This document shows, in pieces, positions 1 to 8,741 of a stretch of 50,094 nt of DNA. Position 1 is the first letter of the stretch, and every line of letters begins with the position of its first letter. Made by a program: the position numbers and the translations under genes. This DNA comes from Phycisphaerales bacterium (GTDB taxonomy: Bacteria; Planctomycetota; Phycisphaerae; Tepidisphaerales; Tepidisphaeraceae). Under the pieces are notes generated by a model, which was given only the letters and a program-made list of their open reading frames with translations, was not told where the DNA came from and made no database searches. The stretch spans positions 1 through 50,094 of the forward strand of contig JADLBV010000032.1 in NCBI GenBank assembly GCA_020847545.1. The letters are read 5' to 3'.

Positions 1-182
1 AGCGGGCACTGCGTCCGGCGGTGGTGATGCGCAAAATCACCGGCGGCAGCCGCAGCCGCGAGGGCGCACAGGCCTGGGCCACCCTCGCCAGCCTCCTGCG
101 CACCGCCGATCAACGCCAACTCGGCGTATATGATGCCACCAAAAAGCTCGTTTTGGACTACTGGGCCACAGGACGACGGTAA
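1..182 (+). CDS. IS66-family transposase, C-terminal end (5' cut by window)
   Basis: The reading frame is open from base 3 and stops with TAA at 180-182, giving about 59 residues. They include LRPAVVMRKITGGSRS, then a helical stretch ending VLDYWATGRR. The 'R..V..RKI.GGSRS..G' pattern followed by a short helical tail resembles the C-terminus of IS66-type DDE transposases. The catalytic domain would lie left of the window, so intactness cannot be judged. I see no terminal inverted repeat in the 20 bases after the stop. Family recognition rests only on this short tail, so it is moderate. Confidence 0.5.
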   Translation, partial: RALRPAVVMRKITGGSRSREGAQAWATLASLLRTADQRQLGVYDATKKLVLDYWATGRR

Positions 183-203
183 ACAGTTACTACAGTGGTA
201 AAA

Positions 204-1313
204 TCAGCCCACCGCAACGGGTTCCAGCAGGGTGTTCCACTTTCGGCCGGTGCGGCATTTCCAGCCGGCCTTGTGGTAGGCGTAGCCGACGATCAGGGGC
301 ATCGCCAGGGTGGCTTCGCTGAAGACCATTTGTTCGTAAACGGTGTCCACCTTGCCCCAGCTTGAGGCTTCCTTGAGGGTGGAACTGGACAGGGCGCCAT
401 CACGCACATCCGCCACGGTGATTTGGATGGCGTATTTGTGCATCGGGGCGTCGTGGCCCAGCACCTCGGCAGCGACGACGATGTCCTGTGTGAAATTCTT
501 GGGAACGCCGCCGCCGATCATGAAAATGCCGGTTTCGGGGTTTTTGATCTTGAGTTGGGTCAGTTCGTAAAAATCCCTGCCGCCATCCCAACTGGCCACC
601 GGAGCGCCGTTGGCGGCCGCCTGAATCGCCACCAATCCAAAGCCGGCCGAGCAATCCGAGAAGGCCGGGCAAAAGATCGGCACTTCCCGCTGAAACGCCT
701 CGTGGATGATCGAATCATCGCACTTTGGCCCGCCGTTCTTGTCCAGATACGCGCCAAATTCGCGCAACAGCTCGCGGCTGGAATAGGGGCGCGGTTCAAG
801 CGACTCGAAGATTTTCTGTGTCGCCTCATCGCAGATGCGCAGGTCTTCCTCGCTGATGAGCGTGTCGTAGATGCGATCCAGCGCGTGTTCTCGCAGTTCG
901 CCATCATACAGGCCGCTCTTGAGCCGGTCTTCGGCAACATAATGACGGAAGCCCAGTGCTTCAAAAAAGTCCTGATCCACCATGTTGGCCCCCGTGGAGA
1001 CGATGGCGTCGATCATGTTGTTGCGGAGCATGTCCACGATGATCTTTTTCAGCCCCGCGCTGATGAGCGAGCCGGCCAGGCAGAGGATCACGCCGCATTC
1101 CTTGTCGCGCAACATGCGGTCATAAATCTCGGCCGCCCGGTTCAGGTCGCGGGCGCTGTAGGCCATGTGTTTCATCGCCTCGACCAGCGGGACGATGCCG
1201 GCCATTTTCGTCACATCCACATGTTCGATGGTGCCGAATTGCACAAATTTCTGTTTACCGGCCGCATCGGTCGCCTTCAGGGGCTGGGTGTTGAGCGTCT
1301 TGTCGGTTGCCAT
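204..1313 (-). CDS. Deoxyhypusine synthase-like protein
   Basis: 369 aa. Homologue of the deoxyhypusine/homospermidine synthase family, which moves the aminobutyl group of spermidine through an NAD-dependent lysine-imine. Visible features are the N-terminal segment AGIVPLVEAMKHMAYSARDL, the substrate-region string SAGLKKIIVDMLRNN, the NAD-fold segments IVSTGANMVDQDFFEALG and FMIGGGVPKNF, and near the C-terminus EASSWGK, whose lysine matches the catalytic lysine of the eukaryotic enzyme. The frame stays open upstream into the divergent gene. The ATG at 1313 is chosen because GGAG lies about 10 nt before it and because the longer version would run through the leader hairpins. Bacteria lack canonical hypusinated eIF5A, so a polyamine (homospermidine-type) role is more likely; this is inference. 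It is preceded by a strongly structured 5' leader. Confidence 0.85.
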   Translation of the reverse strand: MATDKTLNTQPLKATDAAGKQKFVQFGTIEHVDVTKMAGIVPLVEAMKHMAYSARDLNRAAEIYDRMLRDKECGVILCLAGSLISAGLKKIIVDMLRNNMIDAIVSTGANMVDQDFFEALGFRHYVAEDRLKSGLYDGELREHALDRIYDTLISEEDLRICDEATQKIFESLEPRPYSSRELLREFGAYLDKNGGPKCDDSIIHEAFQREVPIFCPAFSDCSAGFGLVAIQAAANGAPVASWDGGRDFYELTQLKIKNPETGIFMIGGGVPKNFTQDIVVAAEVLGHDAPMHKYAIQITVADVRDGALSSSTLKEASSWGKVDTVYEQMVFSEATLAMPLIVGYAYHKAGWKCRTGRKWNTLLEPVAVG

Positions 1314-1348
1314 GGCATCATCTCCATAAAACAAGGGTCTGTTGATAC

Positions 1349-1434
1349 AAAAAAAGCCACCTCGATCCGCTACGGTGTACCCGAAAATTGACATTTCGGA
1401 TACCCGCCATTGCGGGTCGGGGTGGCTTTTGACG
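1349..1434 (-). promoter_or_regulatory. Highly structured 5' leader (possible riboswitch or attenuator)
   Basis: The untranslated leader can fold into a four-way junction closed by a 14-bp stem: 1352-1365 pairs with 1417-1430, with one G-U pair. Inside are CCCGC/GCGGG (1403-1407/1412-1416, 4-nt loop), CCGAAA/TTTCGG (1381-1386/1394-1399, 7-nt loop) and a 3-bp CCG/CGG (1367-1369/1373-1375). On the minus strand the closing stem ends in GGTGGC followed by seven Ts, so the closed form also resembles an intrinsic terminator ahead of the synthase start. The predicted transcription start falls at the first base of the fold. It matches no riboswitch class I can name. Confidence 0.5.
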
Positions 1435-1440
1435 CATCGT

Positions 1441-1468
1441 ATTGTCATGCTTATTACGACAGCGTCAA
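1441..1468 (-). promoter_or_regulatory. Sigma70-type promoter of the deoxyhypusine synthase-like gene
   Basis: On the minus strand TTGACG (1468-1463), a 16-nt spacer and GACAAT (1446-1441) form a recognisable promoter. Transcription would start near 1434, exactly where the structured leader begins. Confidence 0.5.
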
Positions 1469-1493
1469 GAGTTGGTTTGGAAATCGCCATTTC

Positions 1494-1522
1494 TTGACAA
1501 TTACAGGGGGGGTGTGCTACGG
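1494..1522 (+). promoter_or_regulatory. Putative promoter of the secreted protein/OppA unit
   Basis: A perfect TTGACA (1494-1499) is followed by a 17-nt spacer and CTACGG (1517-1522), preceded by TGTG as in extended -10 promoters. It is oriented toward the gene starting at 1588 and is back to back with the synthase promoter. Confidence 0.4.
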
Positions 1523-1587
1523 TCGCGTCCCCTGCGGAAAGTGTTATCCCGCGTAGACTTACAACCGGCCCGCTGGAGAATAGTTTG

Positions 1588-2724
1588 ATGAATCGACACC
1601 TTGGCGCTCTGTTGGGGTTTGTGCTGGCGTTGGGAATGGGTTCCTGGGCCACTGCTCAATCCGCCGATTTGCCTGACAATCTCAAATCCTCCACCTCACT
1701 TGGGCCGGCGGAGATCCAGACGATTGATGCATTTGTGAAGGGGCAGATGCAGCGGATGGTCGGCAGCGACGCGGCCGCCCAGGCTGGCGCGCGCGACACC
1801 TTGATCAATCAGGCCACCCTTCGCGGCAAGCCATCCGAGGCGGCCTATCTCGACGCCTATGCGGCCGCGCTGGATCAGGCGAATCAACAGGTACCGGCCG
1901 ATGCGCCGCTGCGGGTTCGATTGAACGCGGCCATCGTCACCGCCCGTGTCGCCGAAATGGCTTCCAACTCCCGCCTGGTGGATTCGGTGTTGCGCTGGCT
2001 GGATGACAAGGAGACGCCGGTGGTTTTGTGGGGGATGAAAGGGGCGAAATTCGTCCTGACTCCGGTGCTGGACAATGAACCCTTGGCCCAACGGGTGAAT
2101 TTGCCGGAGGCGATTGTCAAAGCGGCCGATCGGACCCAATCCGGGCCGGTGTTGCAGGATGCCTATGCAGCACTCTCCCTGGGGGTGTTCAATCCCAATA
2201 CATCCAACATCAAGGCAAGCTGGCTGAATCAAACCCTGCCGTCTTTGTTCGAACTTCTGGCCGACCGCGTGAAACAATATGCCGCCGGTGTTCCGGTGGA
2301 TCCGCAGGCGGAAAATCAGGCGACCGCGATGCTGGTGCATCCGCAGATTTGGCCCAAGTTGTCGGCCCCGCAACAGGTGCAGGCGGTGCAGGCGATGAGC
2401 GATCTGATATCACTGGGGGCCGCCCGGTTTGCTGCGGCTGCGAACAACACCCCGGAGGCCGAAACGTTGGCCGCGATGGTTCAGGGAACGGCCAAGGCCC
2501 TTTGGGTGGTGGGGACGCGAACGAAAAGCACCGAACTGGTGGAACTCTCCAGCCGGCTGAGCAAGACGGATGTTCGATCTTCCGGCAAGGAAGTCGCCGA
2601 GATGGCCGAACAGGTGTATCCGCTGCTGGTGGAGATTGCTGAATTTAAGGGCGTGACCGCGCCGCCCAAGCCGGGCGCTGCGGGTTCGGCCTCGGCACCG
2701 ACCGCCGGCGGGGCGGGTCAGTAG
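1588..2724 (+). CDS. Secreted protein of unknown function
   Basis: 378 aa. The ATG at 1588 is chosen over an adjacent TTG because GGAGAA lies 8 nt upstream. Residues 1-25 form a clear signal peptide (MNRHLGALLGFVLALGMGSW, then an ATAQ-like cleavage site). The mature protein is Ala/Gln-rich and helical throughout, with no catalytic motif or repeat I recognise, and ends in a flexible Pro/Gly/Ala tail. It lies 39 nt upstream of the oligopeptide-binding protein on the same strand and may share its transcript. A periplasmic helical scaffold is possible, but I assign no function. Confidence 0.75.
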   Translation: MNRHLGALLGFVLALGMGSWATAQSADLPDNLKSSTSLGPAEIQTIDAFVKGQMQRMVGSDAAAQAGARDTLINQATLRGKPSEAAYLDAYAAALDQANQQVPADAPLRVRLNAAIVTARVAEMASNSRLVDSVLRWLDDKETPVVLWGMKGAKFVLTPVLDNEPLAQRVNLPEAIVKAADRTQSGPVLQDAYAALSLGVFNPNTSNIKASWLNQTLPSLFELLADRVKQYAAGVPVDPQAENQATAMLVHPQIWPKLSAPQQVQAVQAMSDLISLGAARFAAAANNTPEAETLAAMVQGTAKALWVVGTRTKSTELVELSSRLSKTDVRSSGKEVAEMAEQVYPLLVEIAEFKGVTAPPKPGAAGSASAPTAGGAGQ

Positions 2725-2763
2725 CAGGGGGCAGTCGAGGTCAATGAAGTCAAAGCCCATCGC

Positions 2764-4419
2764 ATGATGCGATTGTGGATCATTCCATTGGGGTTAATCG
2801 CCCTGTTGGCGGCGGTGATCGCCTGGTCGGGCGGTAAAACCGTTCCCCGTGCCGATTTTACCTTCATCAATCGAGGCGATGTGGGGACGCTGGACCCCAA
2901 TCGCATGTCCTGGTTGCAGGACATTCGCCTCGCGTACGCCCTGTGGGAAGGGTTGTACACGCTGGACCCGGCCACCTTGCAACCAATTCCCGGCTGTGCG
3001 GACAAAATCGACATCAGCCCGGACCATAAGACGTATACATTTCATCTGCGGCCCAACGCCCGCTGGAGCGATGGGTCGGCCGTGACTGCGGGGGATTTTG
3101 TCTTTGCCTGGCGTCGAATGCTGCGTGAGCCGGGGGATTACACCTATCTGTTTTTCTATATCGTCGGGGCAAAACAATACAGCGACCAGTATCAAGAGGA
3201 TCCCAAACAGGCCGATTTTGGCATGGTTGCGATTCATGCGGATGATCCGCGCACGTTGCGGGTGACATTGGCGCATCCGGTGGCGTTTTTCCCCGATTTG
3301 TGCGCGTTCCCACCTTTTTTCCCGTTGAATGAAGCATCGATGCGTCCATTTGAACGGCGCGACTCGGCCGGCCGGGTTTCCTATGAACGGGGCTTCACCC
3401 GCGAGCCGAATCTGGTGGGTAATGGGCCGTATCATCTGCTGTTCTGGGATTTCAAACGTCGGCTGCGACTGGAACGGTCCGAAACCTACTGGAACGCCGC
3501 ACAGGTGTATAGCCGGACGATTGATGTCCTGAGCGTGGACGATCCGATGGCGTCGTTCCAGACCTATGAAAGCGGTGGGGCGGATTGGGTGGCGGACATC
3601 ACCGGTGAAATCGCGGCCGAACTGCGTGCCAAGGGCCGTACTGACCTGCACATCTTCCCCGGCTTTGGAACCTATTTTTATACCATCAATTGCAAACCCA
3701 AACTGCCCGATGGACAAAAAAACCCATTCGCCGATGCGCGTGTCCGGCGGGCCTTTTCGATGGCGGTGGATAAAACCCCGATAGTGAAAACGATCACGCG
3801 CATGGGGGAGCAAACCGCTTCCAATTACATCCCCACCGGCATCTTCGCGGATTATCCATCCCCCAAGGGACTCTCTTTTGACGTGGCACAAGCCCGGCAA
3901 CTGCTGGCCGAGGCAGGATATCCCGATGGCAAGGGATTTCCCCATCTCCTGCTGATGTACAACAATGAAGCACACCATGGGGATGTGGCACAGAACGTAC
4001 AGCACCAATGGGCGAAAAATCTGAATGTTTCGGTGGGGCTGGAAGGGCTTGAGATCAAGGTCTTCCGAGAACGCCTGCACAACAAGGATTACGCCATCGC
4101 CCGTGCCAGTTGGATCGGCGATTACAATGACCCATCCACATTTACCGATAAATATCTCTCCTACAGCGAAAACAACGATTCAGCGTGGGCCAATACCGAT
4201 TACGACCGCCTGTGCAAAGCGGCCGCGGTGGAGGTTGATGCGGCCAAACGGCTGAAAATGCTGGCGGATGCGGAGTCGATATTATTACAGGAAGCGCCGA
4301 TCATCCCGATTTACTATTATGTCAACGCGTATCTGTTCCGCGACAATGTCCACGGCCTACCCTTAAACCCACGCAACATGGTCATGCTCCAGTCGATCCG
4401 GGTCGAGCGAAAGAATTGA
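2764..4419 (+). CDS. Oligopeptide ABC transporter substrate-binding protein (OppA/DppA family)
   Basis: 551 aa, SBP_bac_5 family; binds peptides outside the inner membrane for uptake or sensing. An N-terminal hydrophobic segment (about residues 3-22) acts as signal or anchor, without a lipobox cysteine. Family signatures are GTLDPNRM and ALWEGLYTLDPATLQPIPGC near the N-terminus, YTFHLRPNARWSDGSAVTAGDFVFAWRR, VRRAFSMAVDK, and the lobe-closing WIGDYNDPSTFTDKY. Length fits the family (540-560). No permease or ATPase gene is adjacent; the next gene is convergent. It is therefore an orphan binding protein in this window and may serve transporter parts encoded elsewhere. Confidence 0.9.
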   Translation: MMRLWIIPLGLIALLAAVIAWSGGKTVPRADFTFINRGDVGTLDPNRMSWLQDIRLAYALWEGLYTLDPATLQPIPGCADKIDISPDHKTYTFHLRPNARWSDGSAVTAGDFVFAWRRMLREPGDYTYLFFYIVGAKQYSDQYQEDPKQADFGMVAIHADDPRTLRVTLAHPVAFFPDLCAFPPFFPLNEASMRPFERRDSAGRVSYERGFTREPNLVGNGPYHLLFWDFKRRLRLERSETYWNAAQVYSRTIDVLSVDDPMASFQTYESGGADWVADITGEIAAELRAKGRTDLHIFPGFGTYFYTINCKPKLPDGQKNPFADARVRRAFSMAVDKTPIVKTITRMGEQTASNYIPTGIFADYPSPKGLSFDVAQARQLLAEAGYPDGKGFPHLLLMYNNEAHHGDVAQNVQHQWAKNLNVSVGLEGLEIKVFRERLHNKDYAIARASWIGDYNDPSTFTDKYLSYSENNDSAWANTDYDRLCKAAAVEVDAAKRLKMLADAESILLQEAPIIPIYYYVNAYLFRDNVHGLPLNPRNMVMLQSIRVERKN

Positions 4420-4496
4420 CGAGTTTCCACTGGATTCGCCGTGCCGTAACGCACCGATCGCATCCTTCCTTCATCCCGACACCTCTCACCCGACTC

Positions 4497-5087
4497 CTAT
4501 CCCCTTGATTTGTATTTCGCATCCAGCAGCGTGATGACATCGGCGCTGATGTCCGCCTTGGGTGAGGCGAACAGGATGTTTCGGCCCGCGATGATCGAAC
4601 GCAGTTGATCGGAGGTGATGGCATCCAGTGTCGGCGGAAATTCCGGATGCTGTTCGGCCAACACCAGGTCCAACCCGCGCTGGGCGGCGATTTCGCCGAC
4701 GGCCGACTCGATCTTCTCAAACAGCCCCTTCATCTGCTCTTTCTGGGTCCGGTCGAGTTCCATCTGCATCATTTCCTTCCAGGCGCGGTAATCGATGGCG
4801 GCCTTGAGGTATTCCTGATTGCGGGATTGAAATTCCGGGCTGTCGGGCTTGAGCAGGTCGCGGGCCTGCTTCTTGGCGTTGAGGTCCTGTTGTTTTTGCT
4901 GATCGGTGGCTTCGAGCGATTTGCGGTCGTTTTCAATCTTCTGCTTGAGATCCTTGGTCTCCTGCATCTCGCTGAAGATGCGGGCGGTGTTGACGATGGC
5001 GATTTTCAGATTTTCCTGCGCCCGGACCGGGGCGGCCAGCGCGAAAACAGCCAGAAGTACGACCGGGACCATGCGGCGAATCAGCAT
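4497..5087 (-). CDS. OmpH/Skp-family periplasmic chaperone
   Basis: 196 aa. A signal peptide ending in AAPVRAQ precedes KIAIVNTARIFSEMQETKDL, the usual start of an OmpH/Skp domain. A long charged coiled coil follows (about residues 50-130), then a short C-terminal beta region. Family members trimerise into a tentacled chaperone that carries outer-membrane proteins through the periplasm. It lies convergent to the OppA gene and upstream, on the same strand, is glmS about 150 nt away. The bamA/lpxD neighbours often seen with skp are absent. Confidence 0.8.
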   Translation of the reverse strand: MLIRRMVPVVLLAVFALAAPVRAQENLKIAIVNTARIFSEMQETKDLKQKIENDRKSLEATDQQKQQDLNAKKQARDLLKPDSPEFQSRNQEYLKAAIDYRAWKEMMQMELDRTQKEQMKGLFEKIESAVGEIAAQRGLDLVLAEQHPEFPPTLDAITSDQLRSIIAGRNILFASPKADISADVITLLDAKYKSRG

Positions 5088-5237
5088 CGAAGTTCATCCT
5101 TTCCGGGGGAAATCGGCCATCGGCGGCGGGGGATCGTCAAATGTCAATCCCATCACGGCGCCCCGATGGCCCATCCGATATGTGAAGGATGAAGCATAAT
5201 CGACGATTGCGCGGGCCACAACTTTTCGCGGCGCAAC

Positions 5238-7109
5238 CTATTCCACCGTCACGCTCTTGGCGAGGTTTCGCGGCTTGTCCACGTTACAGCCGCGGGCCAG
5301 TGCCGCGTGATAGGCGATCAGTTGCAGCGGCACCACCGTCAGCAGCGGTTGCAGGCATTCCATCGCATCGGGCACTTCGATGACATGCTCGGAATATCGA
5401 TGGATGTTCGCATCCCCCTCGGTTGCCACCGCGATGATCTTGCCGCCGCGGGCGCGGACTTCCTCAATGTTGCTGATGACCTTGTCATACTGCGAACCTT
5501 GGGTCGCGATGAAGACCACCGGCATTCCATCGTTGATCAGCGCGATTGGGCCGTGCTTCATCTCGGCCGCGGGCATCCCCTCGGCGTGAATGTAGCTGAT
5601 TTCCTTGAGTTTCAACGCCCCTTCCAATGCCACAGGATAATGATACCCACGCCCCAGGAACAGCCAGTTTTCCCGTTCACAGAACTGCTCGACAATCGTG
5701 CGGATATGATCGCTCTGCTCCAGCACCTTGGTCATCTGGTCCGGGATCGCGCACAGGCCGTCGATCACCTCCTGGCATTGCGCCTGGCTCATGAACCGTC
5801 GCCGGCCGATATACAACGCCAGCATCGCCAGCGTGACGATCTGGCAGGTGAACGCCTTGGTGCTGGCCACACCGATCTCCGGCCCGGCGTGAAGATAAAT
5901 CCCCGCATCCGTCTCCCGCGCGATCGTGGAACCGACCGCGTTGATCACGCCCAGCGCCAAAGCACCTCGTTCCTTGGCTTCGCGCAAGGCCGCCAATGTG
6001 TCGGCGGTTTCGCCCGACTGGCTGATCGCCACCACCACGGTTCCCTCTTCCACAATCGGATTGCGGTAACGAAATTCAGAGGCGTAGGTGCATTCGGTGA
6101 CGATTTTGGCCAGGTCCTCCATCAGATAATCGCCCACCAACCCCGCGTGCCACGCCGTCCCCTGTCCGGTGAGGATGATCCGATGGGCGCGGATCAGTTC
6201 GCGCGTGTATTTGGAGACGCCCCCCAGCACGATCCGGCCATCTTTTTGCTCCGCCCGGCCGCGCAGCGTGTTGCTGATGGCCGTGGGCTGCTCAAAAATC
6301 TCCTTGAGCATGTAGTGCGGATAATCCCCCAGCTCATATTCCTCCAGCTTGTTTTCCAATTGAGACACCACCGGACTGATGGCGATGTCGTCGATGGTGC
6401 AGGTGCGAAACGCATCGGGCTTGAGAATCGCCATTTCGTTGTCATTGAGATAAATCACCTGCGTGGTGTGTTCGACAATCGCGCTGGCATCCGATGCGAC
6501 GACATATTCATCCTTCCCCACGCCGATGATCAACGGGCTGCCCTTGCGCGCCACCACCAGCGTGTCCGGCTCTTCCTTGCAGATCACCGCGATCCCGTAC
6601 GTCCCCTCCACCTGATGCAACGCCGCCTGCACGGCCCGCTGCAACGGCGACACACCCGGCGGGATGTGGTTTTGCACCTTCATCTCGTCATACAAATCCC
6701 CGATCAGAACGGCCAACACCTCGGTGTCGGTCTGGCTGGAAAACTGGTGTCCCTTGCCGGAGAGGAATTTTTTTAACGCGGCGTAGTTTTCGATGATCCC
6801 GTTGTGGACCAGCGCGATCCGGCCGGAATTGTCCAGATGCGGGTGGGCGTTGCATTCGGTGGGGGCGCCATGCGTGGCCCAGCGGGTGTGCGCCATGCCG
6901 ATGAATGATTCGGGCAACGCCTGGCCGTTTTGAATCGTGTTTTCCAGTACGCTGATCCGGCCCACCGCCCGGCGGATGTGCATATTGCCGGCCGAGTCGA
7001 TCACCGCCACGCCGGCCGAGTCATATCCCCGATATTCAAGCCGTTTGAGTCCCTCCACCAGCAGCGGTTGAGCGATCTTCCGTCCAACATACGCAACGAT
7101 TCCACACAT
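5238..7109 (-). CDS. glmS: Glutamine--fructose-6-phosphate aminotransferase (isomerizing)
   Basis: 623 aa. Makes glucosamine-6-phosphate from fructose-6-phosphate and glutamine, the first step toward UDP-GlcNAc. The start at 7109 puts Cys in position 2 (MCGIVAYVG), which becomes the N-terminal nucleophile after Met removal, and GGAGGG lies just upstream. The class II glutaminase domain (about 1-240) has TRWATHG and HNGIIENY. Two SIS domains follow, with GTAWHAGLVGDYLMEDL, SQSGETADTLAAL and STKAFTCQ, and the protein ends in LAKSVTVE as in E. coli GlmS. The frame is open further upstream, but that extension does not match the family. No glmS-ribozyme-like sequence is evident in the short leader. 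Confidence 0.97.
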   Translation of the reverse strand: MCGIVAYVGRKIAQPLLVEGLKRLEYRGYDSAGVAVIDSAGNMHIRRAVGRISVLENTIQNGQALPESFIGMAHTRWATHGAPTECNAHPHLDNSGRIALVHNGIIENYAALKKFLSGKGHQFSSQTDTEVLAVLIGDLYDEMKVQNHIPPGVSPLQRAVQAALHQVEGTYGIAVICKEEPDTLVVARKGSPLIIGVGKDEYVVASDASAIVEHTTQVIYLNDNEMAILKPDAFRTCTIDDIAISPVVSQLENKLEEYELGDYPHYMLKEIFEQPTAISNTLRGRAEQKDGRIVLGGVSKYTRELIRAHRIILTGQGTAWHAGLVGDYLMEDLAKIVTECTYASEFRYRNPIVEEGTVVVAISQSGETADTLAALREAKERGALALGVINAVGSTIARETDAGIYLHAGPEIGVASTKAFTCQIVTLAMLALYIGRRRFMSQAQCQEVIDGLCAIPDQMTKVLEQSDHIRTIVEQFCERENWLFLGRGYHYPVALEGALKLKEISYIHAEGMPAAEMKHGPIALINDGMPVVFIATQGSQYDKVISNIEEVRARGGKIIAVATEGDANIHRYSEHVIEVPDAMECLQPLLTVVPLQLIAYHAALARGCNVDKPRNLAKSVTVE

Positions 7110-7332
7110 AATTTCCCTCCAAATCCTTCCTTTAATTTCAGTGGCAATGAACCCACATCGGTCGTACCATCGTAGAAAGATCAGTCTAGCCGCGCTTTGG
7201 GCCGCGGCCAAGAAAAATAGACCCAAATTAACGGCCTGTTATTTAATCGGACCGTTCGGTCGCAACAATTACAGGGGTTGCGCCGATTTGGCGAAGTTGT
7301 GTGATACAAAATCACCCCCGGGAAAGACCCAC

Positions 7333-8694
7333 ATGGATTTATTTGCGGACGTTCGCGACAAAAACATCCGCCGGGTGGCCCCGCTGGCCGTGCGCATGCG
7401 GCCGCAAAATCTTGATGAATTCGTCGGCCAGCAACATTTTCTCGGACCTGGCAAGCTGCTTCGGCGGATGCTCCAGGCCGACCGTCTGACCAGCGTCCTG
7501 TTTTACGGCCCACCCGGGACCGGCAAAACCACCCTCGCCCTTCTGATCGCCCAATACAGCAAGGCCCATTTTGAGCAGGTCAACGCCGCCGCCGTGGGGG
7601 TCAAGGAGGTCCGCGCCATCCTCGATGCCGCGCGCGAACGACTGGCCACCGGTGGGCTTCGTACCGTCTTTTTCGTCGATGAAATTCATCGCTTCAACCG
7701 CGCCCAGCAGGATATTCTTCTGGGTGATGTTGAGAGCGGGCAGGTGTTGCTGGTCGGCGCCACCACCGAAAATCCCTTCTTTGCCGTCAATTCACCCCTG
7801 ATCAGTCGAAGCCAGATTTTTCAGTTTGGGCCGTTGAGCGAGGAGGAGATCAAAGGATTGCTTGTCCGTGCGATAGCAGACCCCGATCGCGGCTACGGCA
7901 AACTGTCCATCCGAATTGACGATGCCGCGCTGGATCATTGGGCCACCACCAGTGATGGGGATGCCCGCCGGGCCTTGGGGGCGCTCGAAGTGGCCATCCG
8001 GTCACAAATCGCCGAGCAGGGTGAAGACCATCCCATCCACATCACGCTGCCGATTGCTGAAGAATCCATCCAGCGCAAGGCGATTGTCTACGATGCCACC
8101 GGCGATGAACATTACGACGCGGCCAGCGCCCTGATCAAATCCATGCGCGGCAGCGATCCGGATGCGGCCGTCTATTGGGTGGCGCGAATGCTCGAAGCGG
8201 GTGAAGACCCCCGTTTTATCGCCCGCCGAATCGCCATTCTCGCCAGCGAAGACATTGGCAACGCCGATCCCCGTGCGATTCAGGTTGCCGCTTCCGCCTA
8301 TGCCATCGTCGAACGCATCGGAATGCCCGAAGCCCAACTGACCCTCGGACAAGCCGCCATTTACATGGCCACCGCCCCCAAATCCAACGCCTCGGCCAAG
8401 GCCATCTGGTCCGCCATGGAGGATGTCCGCAATGGCCGAACCATCCCCGTTCCGCGCCATCTGCGCGACACCCACTATTCCGGCGCCACCCGCCTGGGTC
8501 ATGGTAATGGTTATCAATACGCCCACGATCACCCCGGCGGATATGTTCAACAGGATTATCTGGGTGTCGACAAGGAATATTATGTACCAACGGATCGAGG
8601 GTATGAGGCCCAGATTGCCGCGCGAATGGCACAGTTGAAGCAGGCTCAGCCGGATAATTCATCCAACCCGGGGGAGAATAGTGTGTCTAAATAG
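7333..8694 (+). CDS. rarA: Replication-associated recombination protein A (RarA/MgsA AAA+ ATPase)
   Basis: 453 aa. AAA+ clamp-loader-like ATPase of the RarA/MgsA/WRNIP1 family, acting at stalled replication forks. The N-terminus PLAVRMRPQNLDEFVGQQHF is typical. Walker A is GPPGTGKTT (about residue 58), Walker B is VFFVDEIHRFNR and sensor 1 is LLVGATTENPFF. The C-terminal helical and tetramerisation domains include ARRIAILASEDIGNADP and end in HLRDTHYSGA, as in the family. The ATG at 7333 gives the standard MDLF N-terminus; 64 further open codons upstream are not conserved-looking. A short hairpin GTGAT/ATCAC lies just before the start. Followed after 47 nt by the formyl-THF cyclo-ligase gene. 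Confidence 0.93.
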   Translation: MDLFADVRDKNIRRVAPLAVRMRPQNLDEFVGQQHFLGPGKLLRRMLQADRLTSVLFYGPPGTGKTTLALLIAQYSKAHFEQVNAAAVGVKEVRAILDAARERLATGGLRTVFFVDEIHRFNRAQQDILLGDVESGQVLLVGATTENPFFAVNSPLISRSQIFQFGPLSEEEIKGLLVRAIADPDRGYGKLSIRIDDAALDHWATTSDGDARRALGALEVAIRSQIAEQGEDHPIHITLPIAEESIQRKAIVYDATGDEHYDAASALIKSMRGSDPDAAVYWVARMLEAGEDPRFIARRIAILASEDIGNADPRAIQVAASAYAIVERIGMPEAQLTLGQAAIYMATAPKSNASAKAIWSAMEDVRNGRTIPVPRHLRDTHYSGATRLGHGNGYQYAHDHPGGYVQQDYLGVDKEYYVPTDRGYEAQIAARMAQLKQAQPDNSSNPGENSVSK

Positions 8695-8741
8695 GATATG
8701 ATGATCCGATGAGAAGGGGGGCCGGGGTTGAGGAAAGCAAT

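Noticed and set aside
1352-1430. Cloverleaf-like fold taken as a tRNA gene (7-nt loop, four-way junction)
   Set aside because: No T-arm GTTCGA sequence, no D-arm signature, a 14-bp closing stem instead of 7 bp, and a pyrimidine at the position after the supposed anticodon.
1314-1652. N-terminal extension of the deoxyhypusine synthase-like frame
   Set aside because: It would translate the structured leader and overlap the signal peptide of the divergent gene; the ATG at 1313 has its own ribosome site.
5307-6776. 489-codon frame opposite glmS
   Set aside because: Antisense shadow of a clear glmS; composition rich in His/Arg/Gln as expected from reverse GC-rich codons, and no recognisable domain.
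7110-7332. glmS ribozyme or other leader element before glmS
   Set aside because: The gap shows only weak promoter-like strings and one 5-bp hairpin; nothing resembles the ribozyme core.
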